Below, in pieces: positions 1-7,015 of a stretch of DNA of 7,252 nt. The stretch's first letter is position 1. Every line of letters begins with the position of its first letter. The stretch covers positions 1-7,252 of the forward strand of contig JANYBF010000188.1 of NCBI GenBank assembly GCA_025360895.1. Direction: 5' to 3'. The stretch is from Verrucomicrobiota bacterium (GTDB lineage Bacteria > Verrucomicrobiota > Verrucomicrobiia > Limisphaerales > JADLHS01). The translations under genes were made by a program, and so were the position numbers. The notes beneath the pieces are model-generated. The model did no database searches. It had not been told where the DNA came from and saw nothing but the letters and a program-made list of their open reading frames with translations.

Positions 1-969
1 GGTGATGTAGGCTGAAACCTGGATGTTTTGTTTGGGATCGTACGCTTTGATGTGCAGGCCCAGTTTGTCGCAACGGTCAATCAAACGCGTGAGCAACTGG
101 TTGACGCGATACTTGTTTTCGTTGGTCCACTGGCAGACGGCATTTTCCAACTCGCGCCGATGGCGCCGCAAGTACAAGGACGCCTTCACGCGCCCCTCAA
201 CATCCGCGCCGGCGTCGAAGAGTTGTCGCAGGTCGTTGTCATAAAAATCCGGAAACGAATGCTCATACTCCTTCCGCTTCTTCGCGTAATGGGTTTTGAG
301 CTTCACGTTCAGGCAGTCGTAATCGGCGACCTGATACTCCGGCAGGGGCAAAGGCGGTTTGCCCGCGAGCGATTGCATCAGCTCGTCCACGTATTCCAGT
401 TTTTGTAGCGCCTTCCAATCCTGGTACCGCGTGCGCCAGTCCAGCCCCGGCGTGAGCCAGACGGCGAACGTCTCGGCGAAGTCCTCGTCGGGGTGCGATT
501 GCGCATACCAGTCCTCGAGATGCACCACGAAACTGCGGCTGTACGGCCGGGGCCGATAGAACGACGGGGTTTCCTCGGCGGAGGACAGGCCAAAGGTGCG
601 CTGCCATTTTCGTTTGCGGAAAACCTGATAGGCATAAGCGTAGGCGTGCGCGGCCTCATGGCGAATCAGCTTCATGAACCATTCCGACGTTTCGCCTTCG
701 ACTTCGAGGATGATCTTGCGCTCGAGATGCCGCAGCCGGTCATGGGTGAGGAAAAACGGAATGAATATCGCCGGGATGCCAACCGGAACAAACCATTCGT
801 CGCCGATGTGACAAGGGGGATGGAAGCTCAGCCCTTTCTGTGACAGCTCGGCGTAGAGCTGTTGCACGAGCGGTTGAATGGGCGGAACGTCCAGTTTCAA
901 ACCGAGCTGGGAGATTTTCTTCTCCAGCAACTCGTCGTCACTGAGACTGGCCCATTCCGGGGATTCCAT
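1..969 (-). CDS. Putative zinc-dependent metallopeptidase, Peptidase_Mx-like (3' end outside window)
   Basis: The reading frame starts at the ATG at 969 and stays open for 323 codons to the window edge, so the C-terminus is missing. The protein has the zincin motif HEAAH at residues 104-108, in which the two His would bind zinc and Glu105 would be the catalytic base. About 55 residues later DEDFAETFAVWL (161-172) offers a likely third ligand, Glu166. This pairing, HExxH followed by an acidic D-x-A-E-T-F block, resembles the Pfam family 'putative zinc-binding metallo-peptidase' (Peptidase_Mx), whose substrates are unknown to me. There is no signal peptide or clear membrane helix, so a cytoplasmic location is inferred. 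The region after residue 200 is rich in charged and aromatic residues. No Shine-Dalgarno sequence precedes the start. The gene is divergent from the thioesterase, with 123 bases between the starts. The peptidase class is fairly sure; the biological role is not known. Confidence 0.85.
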   Translation of the reverse strand, partial: MESPEWASLSDDELLEKKISQLGLKLDVPPIQPLVQQLYAELSQKGLSFHPPCHIGDEWFVPVGIPAIFIPFFLTHDRLRHLERKIILEVEGETSEWFMKLIRHEAAHAYAYAYQVFRKRKWQRTFGLSSAEETPSFYRPRPYSRSFVVHLEDWYAQSHPDEDFAETFAVWLTPGLDWRTRYQDWKALQKLEYVDELMQSLAGKPPLPLPEYQVADYDCLNVKLKTHYAKKRKEYEHSFPDFYDNDLRQLFDAGADVEGRVKASLYLRRHRRELENAVCQWTNENKYRVNQLLTRLIDRCDKLGLHIKAYDPKQNIQVSAYIT

Positions 970-991
970 CTGCGGAGACTAACACCCGCGC

Positions 992-1077
992 CGCGCCGGC
1001 CACAAGCAAAGCTCTGGGTCGCCGGGCAGAATGTTTGGTGCTGGCACCCATTTTTCAATCGTAAATTGGCCGGCGCG
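992..1077. repeat. 11-bp perfect inverted repeat, widely spaced, between divergent genes
   Basis: The arm cgcgccggcca at 992-1002 is repeated exactly as its reverse complement tggccggcgcg at 1067-1077, with 64 bases between the arms. Both lie inside the 123-base gap (970-1092) that must hold the start regions of the divergent peptidase and thioesterase genes. The arms could form the stem of a long hairpin or be paired operator half-sites for a regulator bending the DNA; neither is shown by sequence alone. I could not place convincing -35/-10 boxes in this gap. The GC-rich arms raise the chance of coincidence. Confidence 0.6.
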
Positions 1078-1092
1078 AAATATCATCTGCGC

Positions 1093-1533
1093 ATGGCTTT
1101 TGAACATAAAATTGTGCGCCGGGTTGAGTTTAGCGACACCGACATGGCAGGCATTGTGCATCACGCAGTTTTCTTCCACTACATGGAGGCGGCGGAAACT
1201 GCGTTCTTCCGCTCGTTAGGTCTGTCCATCGCTTCGCGTGAAGCCAAACCGCCCGTGGGCTGGCCGCGGGTTCATTGCGAGTGCGATTTCTTCGCGCCGT
1301 TGCAGTTCGAAGATGAGGTGGAAATTCATCTGCTCGTGGCGAAGAAGAAATCCAAAACCCTGACCTATGTCTTTCGATTGTATCAGTTGAAGGGCAAGGA
1401 GCGCCGGGAAGTCGCCCGTGGTCGGGTCGTTACGGTTTGCGTGACGGCGTTGGGCGGCCAGATGAAGGCGACCAAAATACCCAAGGCCATCGCGGAAAAG
1501 ATTCAGGTTGCGCCCACCCGATTACTCGCTTGA
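1093..1533 (+). CDS. Acyl-CoA thioesterase, 4HBT/YbgC-type hotdog fold
   Basis: This 146-residue protein has the usual length of a single hotdog-fold thioesterase of the 4-hydroxybenzoyl-CoA thioesterase/YbgC family, which hydrolyses acyl- or aryl-CoA to the free acid and CoA. The N-terminus carries the family signature: EFSDTDMAGIVHHAVFFHYME (residues 12-32), where Asp17 matches the catalytic Asp of 4HBT and His23/His24 sit where YbgC-type enzymes carry a His. The middle has the beta-strand pattern CECDFFAPLQFEDEVEI that forms the dimer sheet. There is no signal peptide, so it is cytosolic, and family members act as dimers or tetramers. The open frame runs back to 862, but the ATG at 1093 is chosen because the conserved domain starts right after it and earlier starts would run into the divergent peptidase gene. 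No Shine-Dalgarno sequence is visible. The substrate cannot be told; the CoA ligase about 0.8 kb downstream makes an acyl/aryl-CoA context plausible. Confidence 0.88.
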   Translation: MAFEHKIVRRVEFSDTDMAGIVHHAVFFHYMEAAETAFFRSLGLSIASREAKPPVGWPRVHCECDFFAPLQFEDEVEIHLLVAKKKSKTLTYVFRLYQLKGKERREVARGRVVTVCVTALGGQMKATKIPKAIAEKIQVAPTRLLA

Positions 1534-1732
1534 GGTGAAGTTTGACAGTCGGGAGCACTGGCATCCTTGCCGGCGAGCGGTTGCGATCAGCGACTGTAGT
1601 GGGAACAAAGAAAATCCACCGACACTACCAAGCGCAACCGCGGTTCAGGCAATCTCGGCCTCGCGCCCGCCGGGCAATCTATTCCGACAAACGATTTGCG
1701 GTATAGCGTGCTCGTCGCTAGCCTGTCGGCCT

Positions 1733-2263
1733 ATGAACTGGCTTGTATTTGCATTGATGACGGTCGTGTCGTGGGGTGTTTACGGCATTTTTCTGCACAG
1801 CGGCCAGATGGGTATGCAGGATAAGGTGAATGGCCGTTACATGGCATTTCTCTATGTCGGCTTCGCTTACTTTTTGATCGCAGTGCTTGCGCCGTTGGCG
1901 GTGCTGGCGTTCAACAAGGGCCGGCTGGATTTCTGGAACTATCCCGCGAGTGGCTTGTGGTGGTCGTTGATTGCTGGCGTTGTAGGCGCCGTGGGCGCGT
2001 TTGGGGTGTTGCTGGCGTTCGGCGCGAAAGGCACGCCGTCGGTTGTGATGGCCATCGTATTTGCGGGCGCACCCATCGTGAACGCGCTGGTTTCGCTCAT
2101 CCAACATCCCCCGGAGGGAGGGCTGAGTTCCATCAAGCCACAATTCTTTATTGGCATCGCGCTGGCGGCTCTCGGTGGCTGTCTCGTGACCTATTACAAG
2201 CCCACGCCTGTTCCAGTCAAGCCGACGGCGAGCGTGGCGCCAACTTCGGCCCGACCGCAGTGA
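1733..2263 (+). CDS. Small multi-pass membrane protein, possibly EamA/DMT-like
   Basis: The 176-residue product has about five hydrophobic helices: residues 2-21, 36-60, 74-97, 103-123 and 138-155. Helices 3-5 are rich in Gly and Ala, and the segment GAPIVNALVSL at 112-122 resembles the EamA/drug-metabolite transporter fold. A typical DMT carrier has ten helices from two EamA repeats, so this would be a half-size form that would need to pair with itself or another subunit. The C-terminal tail (156-176) is Pro/Thr/Ser-rich and hydrophilic. The start at 1733 is chosen because the first helix begins there; the frame is open back to 1508, but that part overlaps the thioesterase end and encodes a non-membrane, Pro/Ser/Arg-rich stretch. 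No Shine-Dalgarno sequence precedes it. The 199 bases before it (1534-1732) hold only weak inverted repeats (1545-1551 with 1591-1597; 1684-1689 with 1724-1729) and no clear promoter. The transported substrate is unknown. Confidence 0.75.
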   Translation: MNWLVFALMTVVSWGVYGIFLHSGQMGMQDKVNGRYMAFLYVGFAYFLIAVLAPLAVLAFNKGRLDFWNYPASGLWWSLIAGVVGAVGAFGVLLAFGAKGTPSVVMAIVFAGAPIVNALVSLIQHPPEGGLSSIKPQFFIGIALAALGGCLVTYYKPTPVPVKPTASVAPTSARPQ

Positions 2264-2326
2264 CGTCACCCGCATGGCCACGTTGGCAGCTAAGTCCGCG
2301 CGACGCGGCGGTGAAAGAACTGTTGC

Positions 2327-3622
2327 ATGACTGACGCTCCGCATCCAACGCGTTCCGAACTCGAGGCCCTTCAGCTCGAACAACTCCGGTCGCTGGTGGC
2401 GGAACTTTTCCCGGCCAACAAGTTCTACGCGAGCAAACTTCAATCCGCCGGCATTACCTTCGACGTTTCGTCCGCCACCGATTTCTCCGCGCGTTTTCCG
2501 TTCACGACCAAGGCGGAACTGGTCGCCGACCAGCTTGCCCATCCGCCCTTCGGCACGAACCTGACCTACCCGCTAAATCGCTACACCCGCTTTCACCAGA
2601 CCAGCGGCACCCGCGGTGCGCCGCTGCGCTGGCTCGACACGCGGGAGAGTTGGGAGGCGATGCTGGATTGTTGGGCGGAAGTTTTTCGCGCGGCTGGCGT
2701 GAAGGCGGGTGACCGTGTGATGTTCGCGTTTTCGTTCGGGCCGTTTCTCGGCTTCTGGCTGGCGTTTGAAGCGGCGGCCCGCCTCGGTGCTTTGTGCCTG
2801 CCCGGCGGCGGACTTGGCAGCGCGGCGCGGTTGCGCGTGATGCAGGAAAATGGCGTCAACGTTCTTTGTTGCACGCCTACTTATGCACTGCGGCTGGCGG
2901 AAGTCGCGGCCGAGGAAAAAATCGCCATCCATACTTTCGGAATAAGGACAATCATCGTTGCCGGAGAGCCGGGCGGCAGCATTCCCGCGACGCGCGCCAA
3001 GCTCGAATCCCTTTGGCCCGGTGTCCGTTTTTTTGATCACCACGGCATGACCGAGGTGGGCCCGGTGACGTTTGAGTGCCCGGCCCGGCCCGGCGTGTTG
3101 CACGTTATCGAGTCGTCCTACTACGCGGAAGTGATTGATCCGGTCACCCGCCAGCCGGCGTCCCGGGGTGAACTGGTATTAACGACGCTGGTCCGCACCG
3201 GTTCGCCGCTGTTGCGCTACCGTACGGGCGACTTGGTGAAATGCAGAAGGCAGAATGCAGAAGGCAGAGCCGAAGCGTGTGAGTGTGGCCGGTTTGATCT
3301 CGCGCTGGAGGGCGGCATCCTCGGTCGCGTGGATGACATGATCATCGTGCGCGGAGTGAATATTTATCCGAGCGCCATTGAGGAAATTATTCGAGGCTTT
3401 GCCGATGTGGCTGAGTATCGGGTTCAGGTGAGTACGACGCAGGCGCTGACGGAATTGCGAGTGGAGATCGAGCCGGTTGCGGGCGCCGTCACGCGGGAAT
3501 TGGGGGCCCGGTTGGAGCTAATGTTTCACAAAACCTTCGCGCTGCGCGTGCCGGTGAGTTTGGTTTCGGCGGGTACCTTGCCACGCTTCGAGATGAAGGC
3601 GACGCGCTGGATAAGGGGCTAA
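2327..3622 (+). CDS. PaaK-like AMP-forming acyl/aryl-CoA ligase
   Basis: The 431-residue protein matches the size and motif order of phenylacetate-CoA ligase (PaaK) family enzymes, which activate a carboxylic acid with ATP to an acyl-adenylate and then to the CoA thioester. Visible motifs are FPFTTKAEL (57-65), the phosphate-binding loop HQTSGTRGAP (90-99), the aryl/acyl pocket region GGGLGS (160-165), HHGMTEVGP (238-246), YRTGD (298-302), the hinge GRVDDMIIVRGVNIYPS (333-349), and the C-terminal PRFEMKATRW (419-428), where Lys424 is the expected adenylation lysine. A CxCG motif lies at 318-321, a position where many PaaK relatives have a similar Cys pair. The loop just before it (about 307-317, RRQNAEGRAEA) is encoded largely by a tandem repeat and seems longer than usual. 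The start has only a weak purine stretch (gaaag) upstream. The gene follows the membrane protein by 63 bases. No paa ring-oxidation genes are present, so phenylacetate is only one possible substrate. Confidence 0.9.
   Translation: MTDAPHPTRSELEALQLEQLRSLVAELFPANKFYASKLQSAGITFDVSSATDFSARFPFTTKAELVADQLAHPPFGTNLTYPLNRYTRFHQTSGTRGAPLRWLDTRESWEAMLDCWAEVFRAAGVKAGDRVMFAFSFGPFLGFWLAFEAAARLGALCLPGGGLGSAARLRVMQENGVNVLCCTPTYALRLAEVAAEEKIAIHTFGIRTIIVAGEPGGSIPATRAKLESLWPGVRFFDHHGMTEVGPVTFECPARPGVLHVIESSYYAEVIDPVTRQPASRGELVLTTLVRTGSPLLRYRTGDLVKCRRQNAEGRAEACECGRFDLALEGGILGRVDDMIIVRGVNIYPSAIEEIIRGFADVAEYRVQVSTTQALTELRVEIEPVAGAVTRELGARLELMFHKTFALRVPVSLVSAGTLPRFEMKATRWIRG
3240..3267 (+). repeat. Two-copy 14-bp tandem repeat inside the CoA-ligase gene
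   Basis: The unit aatgcagaaggcag occurs twice without a mismatch (3240-3253 and 3254-3267). A unit of 14 is not a multiple of three, so the two copies are read in different frames, yet the reading frame of the ligase stays open and the CxCG and GGILGR motifs that follow are in frame. The encoded stretch, around ligase residues 305-315 (KCRRQNAEGRA), lies in the loop between YRTGD and CxCG. A 'gcagaaggcag' sequence of this type looks more like intergenic repeat DNA than like ligase coding sequence. Confidence 0.85.
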
Positions 3623-3735
3623 GAGCTGTTTGGCAAAGTAGCGGCGGGCATCCTGCCTACCGCCCGGAAAAATTGTCCACGGGTCGGGGCCACCCCATTT
3701 GCACCATGCCCTTTTGGCTACGGTGCTTATTCCAC

Positions 3736-3750
3736 CGGGCTGGAAGCCCG
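3736..3750. repeat. Short palindrome, 6-bp stem with 3-base loop
   Basis: cgggct (3736-3741) pairs fully with agcccg (3745-3750) around the loop gga. It sits six bases before the stronger hairpin at 3757-3777, and the two look like parts of one composite element. Confidence 0.75.
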
Positions 3751-3756
3751 ACTCTA

Positions 3757-3777
3757 CGTCAGCCAAGATGGCTGACG
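3757..3777. repeat. Palindrome, perfect 9-bp stem with 3-base loop
   Basis: cgtcagcca (3757-3765) pairs perfectly with tggctgacg (3769-3777) around the loop aga. This is the strongest dyad seen in the window. No T-run follows on either strand, so it is better described as an intergenic palindromic repeat than as a rho-independent terminator. It could still stabilise the 3' end of the ligase or pump mRNA. Confidence 0.85.
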
Positions 3778-3791
3778 CTACAACTTACAGA

Positions 3792-3807
3792 CCGGCCCTA
3801 AGGTCGG
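3792..3807. repeat. Short palindrome, 6-bp stem with 4-base loop
   Basis: ccggcc (3792-3797) pairs with ggtcgg (3802-3807), including one G-T pair, around the loop ctaa. It lies about 45 bases beyond the stop codon of the RND permease on the minus strand, where it could act as a 3'-end hairpin. Confidence 0.6.
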
Positions 3808-3850
3808 CGAGGCGTAACTGAAGAAACGAAGATCAGCGCCCGCGCCCAGC

Positions 3851-6800
3851 TTATTTGACGGCTAATTCGATTGGTTGCAGGTCGTCCTTCTCGGCGGGCA
3901 AGTCAATCGCTTCTTCAATTTCATTGGCCCCCTCGCCCGTATGCTGTTTGGCGATCAACACGTAGATTGAAGGAATCACGAGCAGGGTGAAAATGGTGCC
4001 GAGCGCCATACCGGCGACGATGGTGATGCCGATGGAATTGCGGGCCGCGGCGCCGGCGCCGGAAACCAGCGTGAGCGGGAAGTGGCCGCAAATCGTGGCC
4101 GCGCTCGTCATCAACACCGGCCGCAAGCGCACCAAGGACGCTTCCCGAATGGCCTGGAGTTTGGTGAGGCCGCGCCGTTGTTGTTCGTTGGCGAATTCCA
4201 CGATGAGAATGCCGTTCTTCGAGACCAGGCCGACCAGTGTAACGAGACCGACTTGCGAATAGATGTTCAAAGTCGTCGTCCAGCCATCGGTGAAAAATGC
4301 CAAGCCCTGGCCGGGCATTTTGAGGAAGCTGAAGATCAGCGCGCCAAAGATGGCGAGCGGCACCGAGCCGAGGATGATGATGAACGGATCGCGGAAGCTG
4401 TTGAACTGCGCCGCGAGCACAAGAAAGATCAAGACCAGCGCCAGCGCGAACGACGGCAGAAATTTGTTGCCTTCGGTGCGCAGTTGGCGGGACTCGCCGG
4501 TGTATTCCAATTTGTAGCCCTTGGGCAAAATCTTGGCGGCTTCCGTTTCCAGAAAGCGGAGCGCCTCATCCAGCGGGCGGATGGCCACGGCACTGATTTT
4601 CACGGCGTTAAACTGCTGGAAGCGATTGAGCGAACGCGGCCCATTCTTCTTCTTCATCGTGGCAAAGGTGCTGAGCGGCACCAACTGATCGTGCGGTCCT
4701 TTCACGTAAATGGCTTCCAACTGGCTGGGATTCAGGCGTTCAAGGCGCTTGAGTTGTGGAATCACTTTGTAGCTGCGACCAGCAAAGTTAAAACGATTCA
4801 CAAAATTGCCACCGACCATTGCCGCCAGATCCGAACCGACGGTCGCCATGCTGAGGCCAAGCGAGGAAACCTTGTCGCGGTCCATCACCAACTCGACTTC
4901 GGGCTGGTCGGTTTTGGTGTCAATGATGGGCGGAAACGCGAACATGCCGTTGGTCGCACACAATTGCTTTAACTGTTCAGCGAATTCCAGGATCACTTCC
5001 GGCTCGGCGGTGGAGGCGAGGATGAACTCGACCGGAAATTCACCGCCGCCGGGCAGGGCGGGCGGTGTGACCGCGAGCGTGCGAATACCGGGGATGCTGC
5101 TGACGTTGGTTTGCACGCCCGGTAAAATCTGGAACACCGTGCGTTTGCGTTCGCCCCAGGGTTTGAGCACGAGACCACTGAAGCCGTTGTCCGGAAAAGT
5201 GAGTTGGAACGTTTGCTTGGCCTCGGGCACACTCAACAGTTTGCGGTTGAGCTCATCGGTGTAAAATGACGTTTGATCAATGGTTGAATCCGCCGCCGCG
5301 CCAACAATGCCCAGAATGATCCCTTGGTCTTCCGCCGGCGCGAGTTCCTTGGGCGCCAGCATGAACATGGGCACCGACAAAAGGCTCAACACGATCCAGA
5401 CGATGTAAACCGCCGGGCGCGCGGACAGCGTCGTGTCGAGCACCCGCGCATACCCGGCGCAGAGACGGTCGAAGGTACGGTTGATTTTGCCGGTGAGGCC
5501 GTGATCTTCGCGGCCGGCATCCAGCAACTTGGAAGCCATGACCGGCGACAGCGTCAGGGCCACGATGCCGGAAATGAACACCGCACCCGCGAGCGTGAAG
5601 GCAAATTCGCGGAACAACGAACCCGTAAGACCGCCTTGCAAACCAATGGGCGCATACACCGCCGCAAGCGTGATGGTCATGGCGATGACCGGGCTGACCA
5701 ACTCCCGCGCGCCGAGCAGGGCGGCATCCAATGGCGTCCGGCCTTCGCGAATGTGTCGCTCCACGTTTTCCACGATGACGATGGCGTCGTCCACCACGAG
5801 GCCGACGGACAACACGATGGCCAGGAGCGTGAGCAGATTGAGCGTGAACCCAAACACCTGCATCAGAAAGATGGTGCCAATAAGCGAGATGGGAATGGCC
5901 ACCAGCGGCACCAGCACCGAACGCAGCGAGCCGAGGAACAGGAAGATCACAATCGCCACAATCAGCAATGTTTCGGTCAAGGTTTTGATAACTTCATGGA
6001 TGGCGTCCTGAATATATTTAGTAGCGTCGTAGGCAACCCTGCCTTCGAGCCCGGTGGGCAGTTCCTTTTGAATCAAATCCATCTCGGCTCGCACCCGTTT
6101 TATGACGTCCAGGGAATTGGCGTTGGGCAAAACCCAGACGCCCATAAAGACCGCCTTCTCGCCGGTGAACCGCACTTCCGTGTCGTAATCCTCCGCGCCC
6201 AAGGACACGTCCGCCACATCGCGCAGCCGGATGAGTTTGTCACCGGATTGGCGGACAACGAGGTTGCGGAATTCTTCGACGCTCCGCAGGTCGGTGTTGG
6301 CGGAAAGGTTCACCTGCACGAGGGAACCTTTGGTGCGGCCAACGGCGGACAGAAAGTTGTTGGCGGCGAGGGCCTCGCGAACCTGGTTGGGATTGATGTT
6401 CAGGGCCGCGAGTTGATCGGGCTTGAGCCAGATGCGCATGGCGAAGGTGCGGCCGCCGAGAATGTCCGCGCGTTGCACGCCTTCGAGCGCCGAAAGCCGG
6501 GGCTGTACGATCCGCACGAGATAATCCGTGACTTGGTTCGGTTCCAAAATATTCGAAGTGAAACTCAGATAAGCAGAGGCAAACTGCGAGTCAGCGGATT
6601 CAATACTGATGATGGGCACTTCGGCTTCCGGCGGCAGGTTGTTACGCACCTGGTCCACCTTGGCACTGATTTCCGCCAGTGCCTTGGTCGCCTCGTAATT
6701 CAATTTAAGCCGGATCGTGATGGTGGACACGCCGAGTTTGCTGCTGGAAGCGATATATTCGATGCCGTCGGCGGCGGCGATGGCGCGTTCCAGCGGCGTG

Positions 6801-6994
6801 GTGATGAACCCGCGCACCAGGTCCGCGCTCGCGCCGACGTAAGCGGTGGTGACGGTGATCGCCGAATTGTCGCTGCGCGGATATTGCCGGACGTTCAGCG
6901 TGCGGATCGCCTGAAACCCGGCGATCAAAATCACCAGGTTCACCACGAGGGCGAGCACGGGCCGGCGGATGAACAGATCAGTAAAAGACTTCAT
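3851..6994 (-). CDS. RND multidrug efflux permease, AcrB/MexB-like (HAE-1)
   Basis: This 1047-residue inner-membrane protein has the full length and layout of AcrB/MexB-type drug:proton antiporters, which work as trimers and export compounds through an adaptor and outer-membrane channel. TM1 is at about 11-30, followed by a large periplasmic domain, TM2-TM6 (about 338-488), TM7 (527-546), a second periplasmic domain, and TM8-TM12 (about 847-1014). The proton-relay residues of AcrB are all present: Asp402-Asp403 in GLVVDDAIVIVEN, Lys926 in VGLVSKNGIL, Arg956 in RLRP and Thr963 in LMTS. The TM4 pattern and lack of metal-export motifs favour drug (HAE-1) over heavy-metal (HME) export. The cytoplasmic tail (1015-1047) is rich in acidic residues. 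The start ATG is followed at once by the typical MKSFTDLFIRRPV N-terminus; no Shine-Dalgarno sequence is seen. It lies 21 bases after the adaptor gene, so translation is probably coupled. Substrates cannot be predicted. Confidence 0.96.
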   Translation of the reverse strand: MKSFTDLFIRRPVLALVVNLVILIAGFQAIRTLNVRQYPRSDNSAITVTTAYVGASADLVRGFITTPLERAIAAADGIEYIASSSKLGVSTITIRLKLNYEATKALAEISAKVDQVRNNLPPEAEVPIISIESADSQFASAYLSFTSNILEPNQVTDYLVRIVQPRLSALEGVQRADILGGRTFAMRIWLKPDQLAALNINPNQVREALAANNFLSAVGRTKGSLVQVNLSANTDLRSVEEFRNLVVRQSGDKLIRLRDVADVSLGAEDYDTEVRFTGEKAVFMGVWVLPNANSLDVIKRVRAEMDLIQKELPTGLEGRVAYDATKYIQDAIHEVIKTLTETLLIVAIVIFLFLGSLRSVLVPLVAIPISLIGTIFLMQVFGFTLNLLTLLAIVLSVGLVVDDAIVIVENVERHIREGRTPLDAALLGARELVSPVIAMTITLAAVYAPIGLQGGLTGSLFREFAFTLAGAVFISGIVALTLSPVMASKLLDAGREDHGLTGKINRTFDRLCAGYARVLDTTLSARPAVYIVWIVLSLLSVPMFMLAPKELAPAEDQGIILGIVGAAADSTIDQTSFYTDELNRKLLSVPEAKQTFQLTFPDNGFSGLVLKPWGERKRTVFQILPGVQTNVSSIPGIRTLAVTPPALPGGGEFPVEFILASTAEPEVILEFAEQLKQLCATNGMFAFPPIIDTKTDQPEVELVMDRDKVSSLGLSMATVGSDLAAMVGGNFVNRFNFAGRSYKVIPQLKRLERLNPSQLEAIYVKGPHDQLVPLSTFATMKKKNGPRSLNRFQQFNAVKISAVAIRPLDEALRFLETEAAKILPKGYKLEYTGESRQLRTEGNKFLPSFALALVLIFLVLAAQFNSFRDPFIIILGSVPLAIFGALIFSFLKMPGQGLAFFTDGWTTTLNIYSQVGLVTLVGLVSKNGILIVEFANEQQRRGLTKLQAIREASLVRLRPVLMTSAATICGHFPLTLVSGAGAAARNSIGITIVAGMALGTIFTLLVIPSIYVLIAKQHTGEGANEIEEAIDLPAEKDDLQPIELAVK

Positions 6995-7015
6995 GCGCGT
7001 AAGTTTGGGATTAAA

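Larger units (their letters stand above)
3623..3850. other. Convergent intergenic region with a cluster of short hairpins
   Basis: These 228 bases separate the stop codons of the CoA ligase and the RND permease. No gene is supported here. The left part has a weak dyad, ggca-tcc-tgcc at 3647-3657, inside a longer imperfect one (3645-3649 with 3662-3666). Three stronger hairpins follow at 3736-3750, 3757-3777 and 3792-3807. None is followed by a T-tract in either direction, so a classical intrinsic terminator is not seen, although the cluster may still mark the 3' ends of both transcripts. Confidence 0.7.

Noticed and set aside
862..1092. N-terminal extension of the thioesterase
   Set aside because: The extension would overlap the divergent peptidase coding region and adds residues not found in hotdog thioesterases; the domain begins just after the ATG at 1093.
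1508..1732. N-terminal extension of the small membrane protein
   Set aside because: The extra sequence overlaps the thioesterase end, is Pro/Ser/Arg-rich and lacks any domain; the first membrane helix follows directly after the ATG at 1733.
2261..2268. Palindrome tgacgtca overlapping the stop codon of the membrane protein gene
   Set aside because: An 8-base palindrome is common by chance, and its position on the stop codon with no nearby promoter boxes gives no support for an operator.
1718..2542. Open frame of 274 codons on the - strand across the membrane protein and the ligase start
   Set aside because: It overlaps two well-supported genes on the other strand, is very rich in Arg and His, and matches no known family.
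3757..3777. Rho-independent terminator for the ligase or the pump operon
   Set aside because: The stem is strong, but no T-tract follows it on either strand, so it was recorded as a palindromic repeat instead.
4082..4972. Long open frame (296 codons) on the + strand opposite the RND permease gene
   Set aside because: It is antisense to a clearly conserved permease, its product is an Arg/Gln/His-rich composition with no recognisable domain, and it is expected as a shadow in GC-rich coding DNA.
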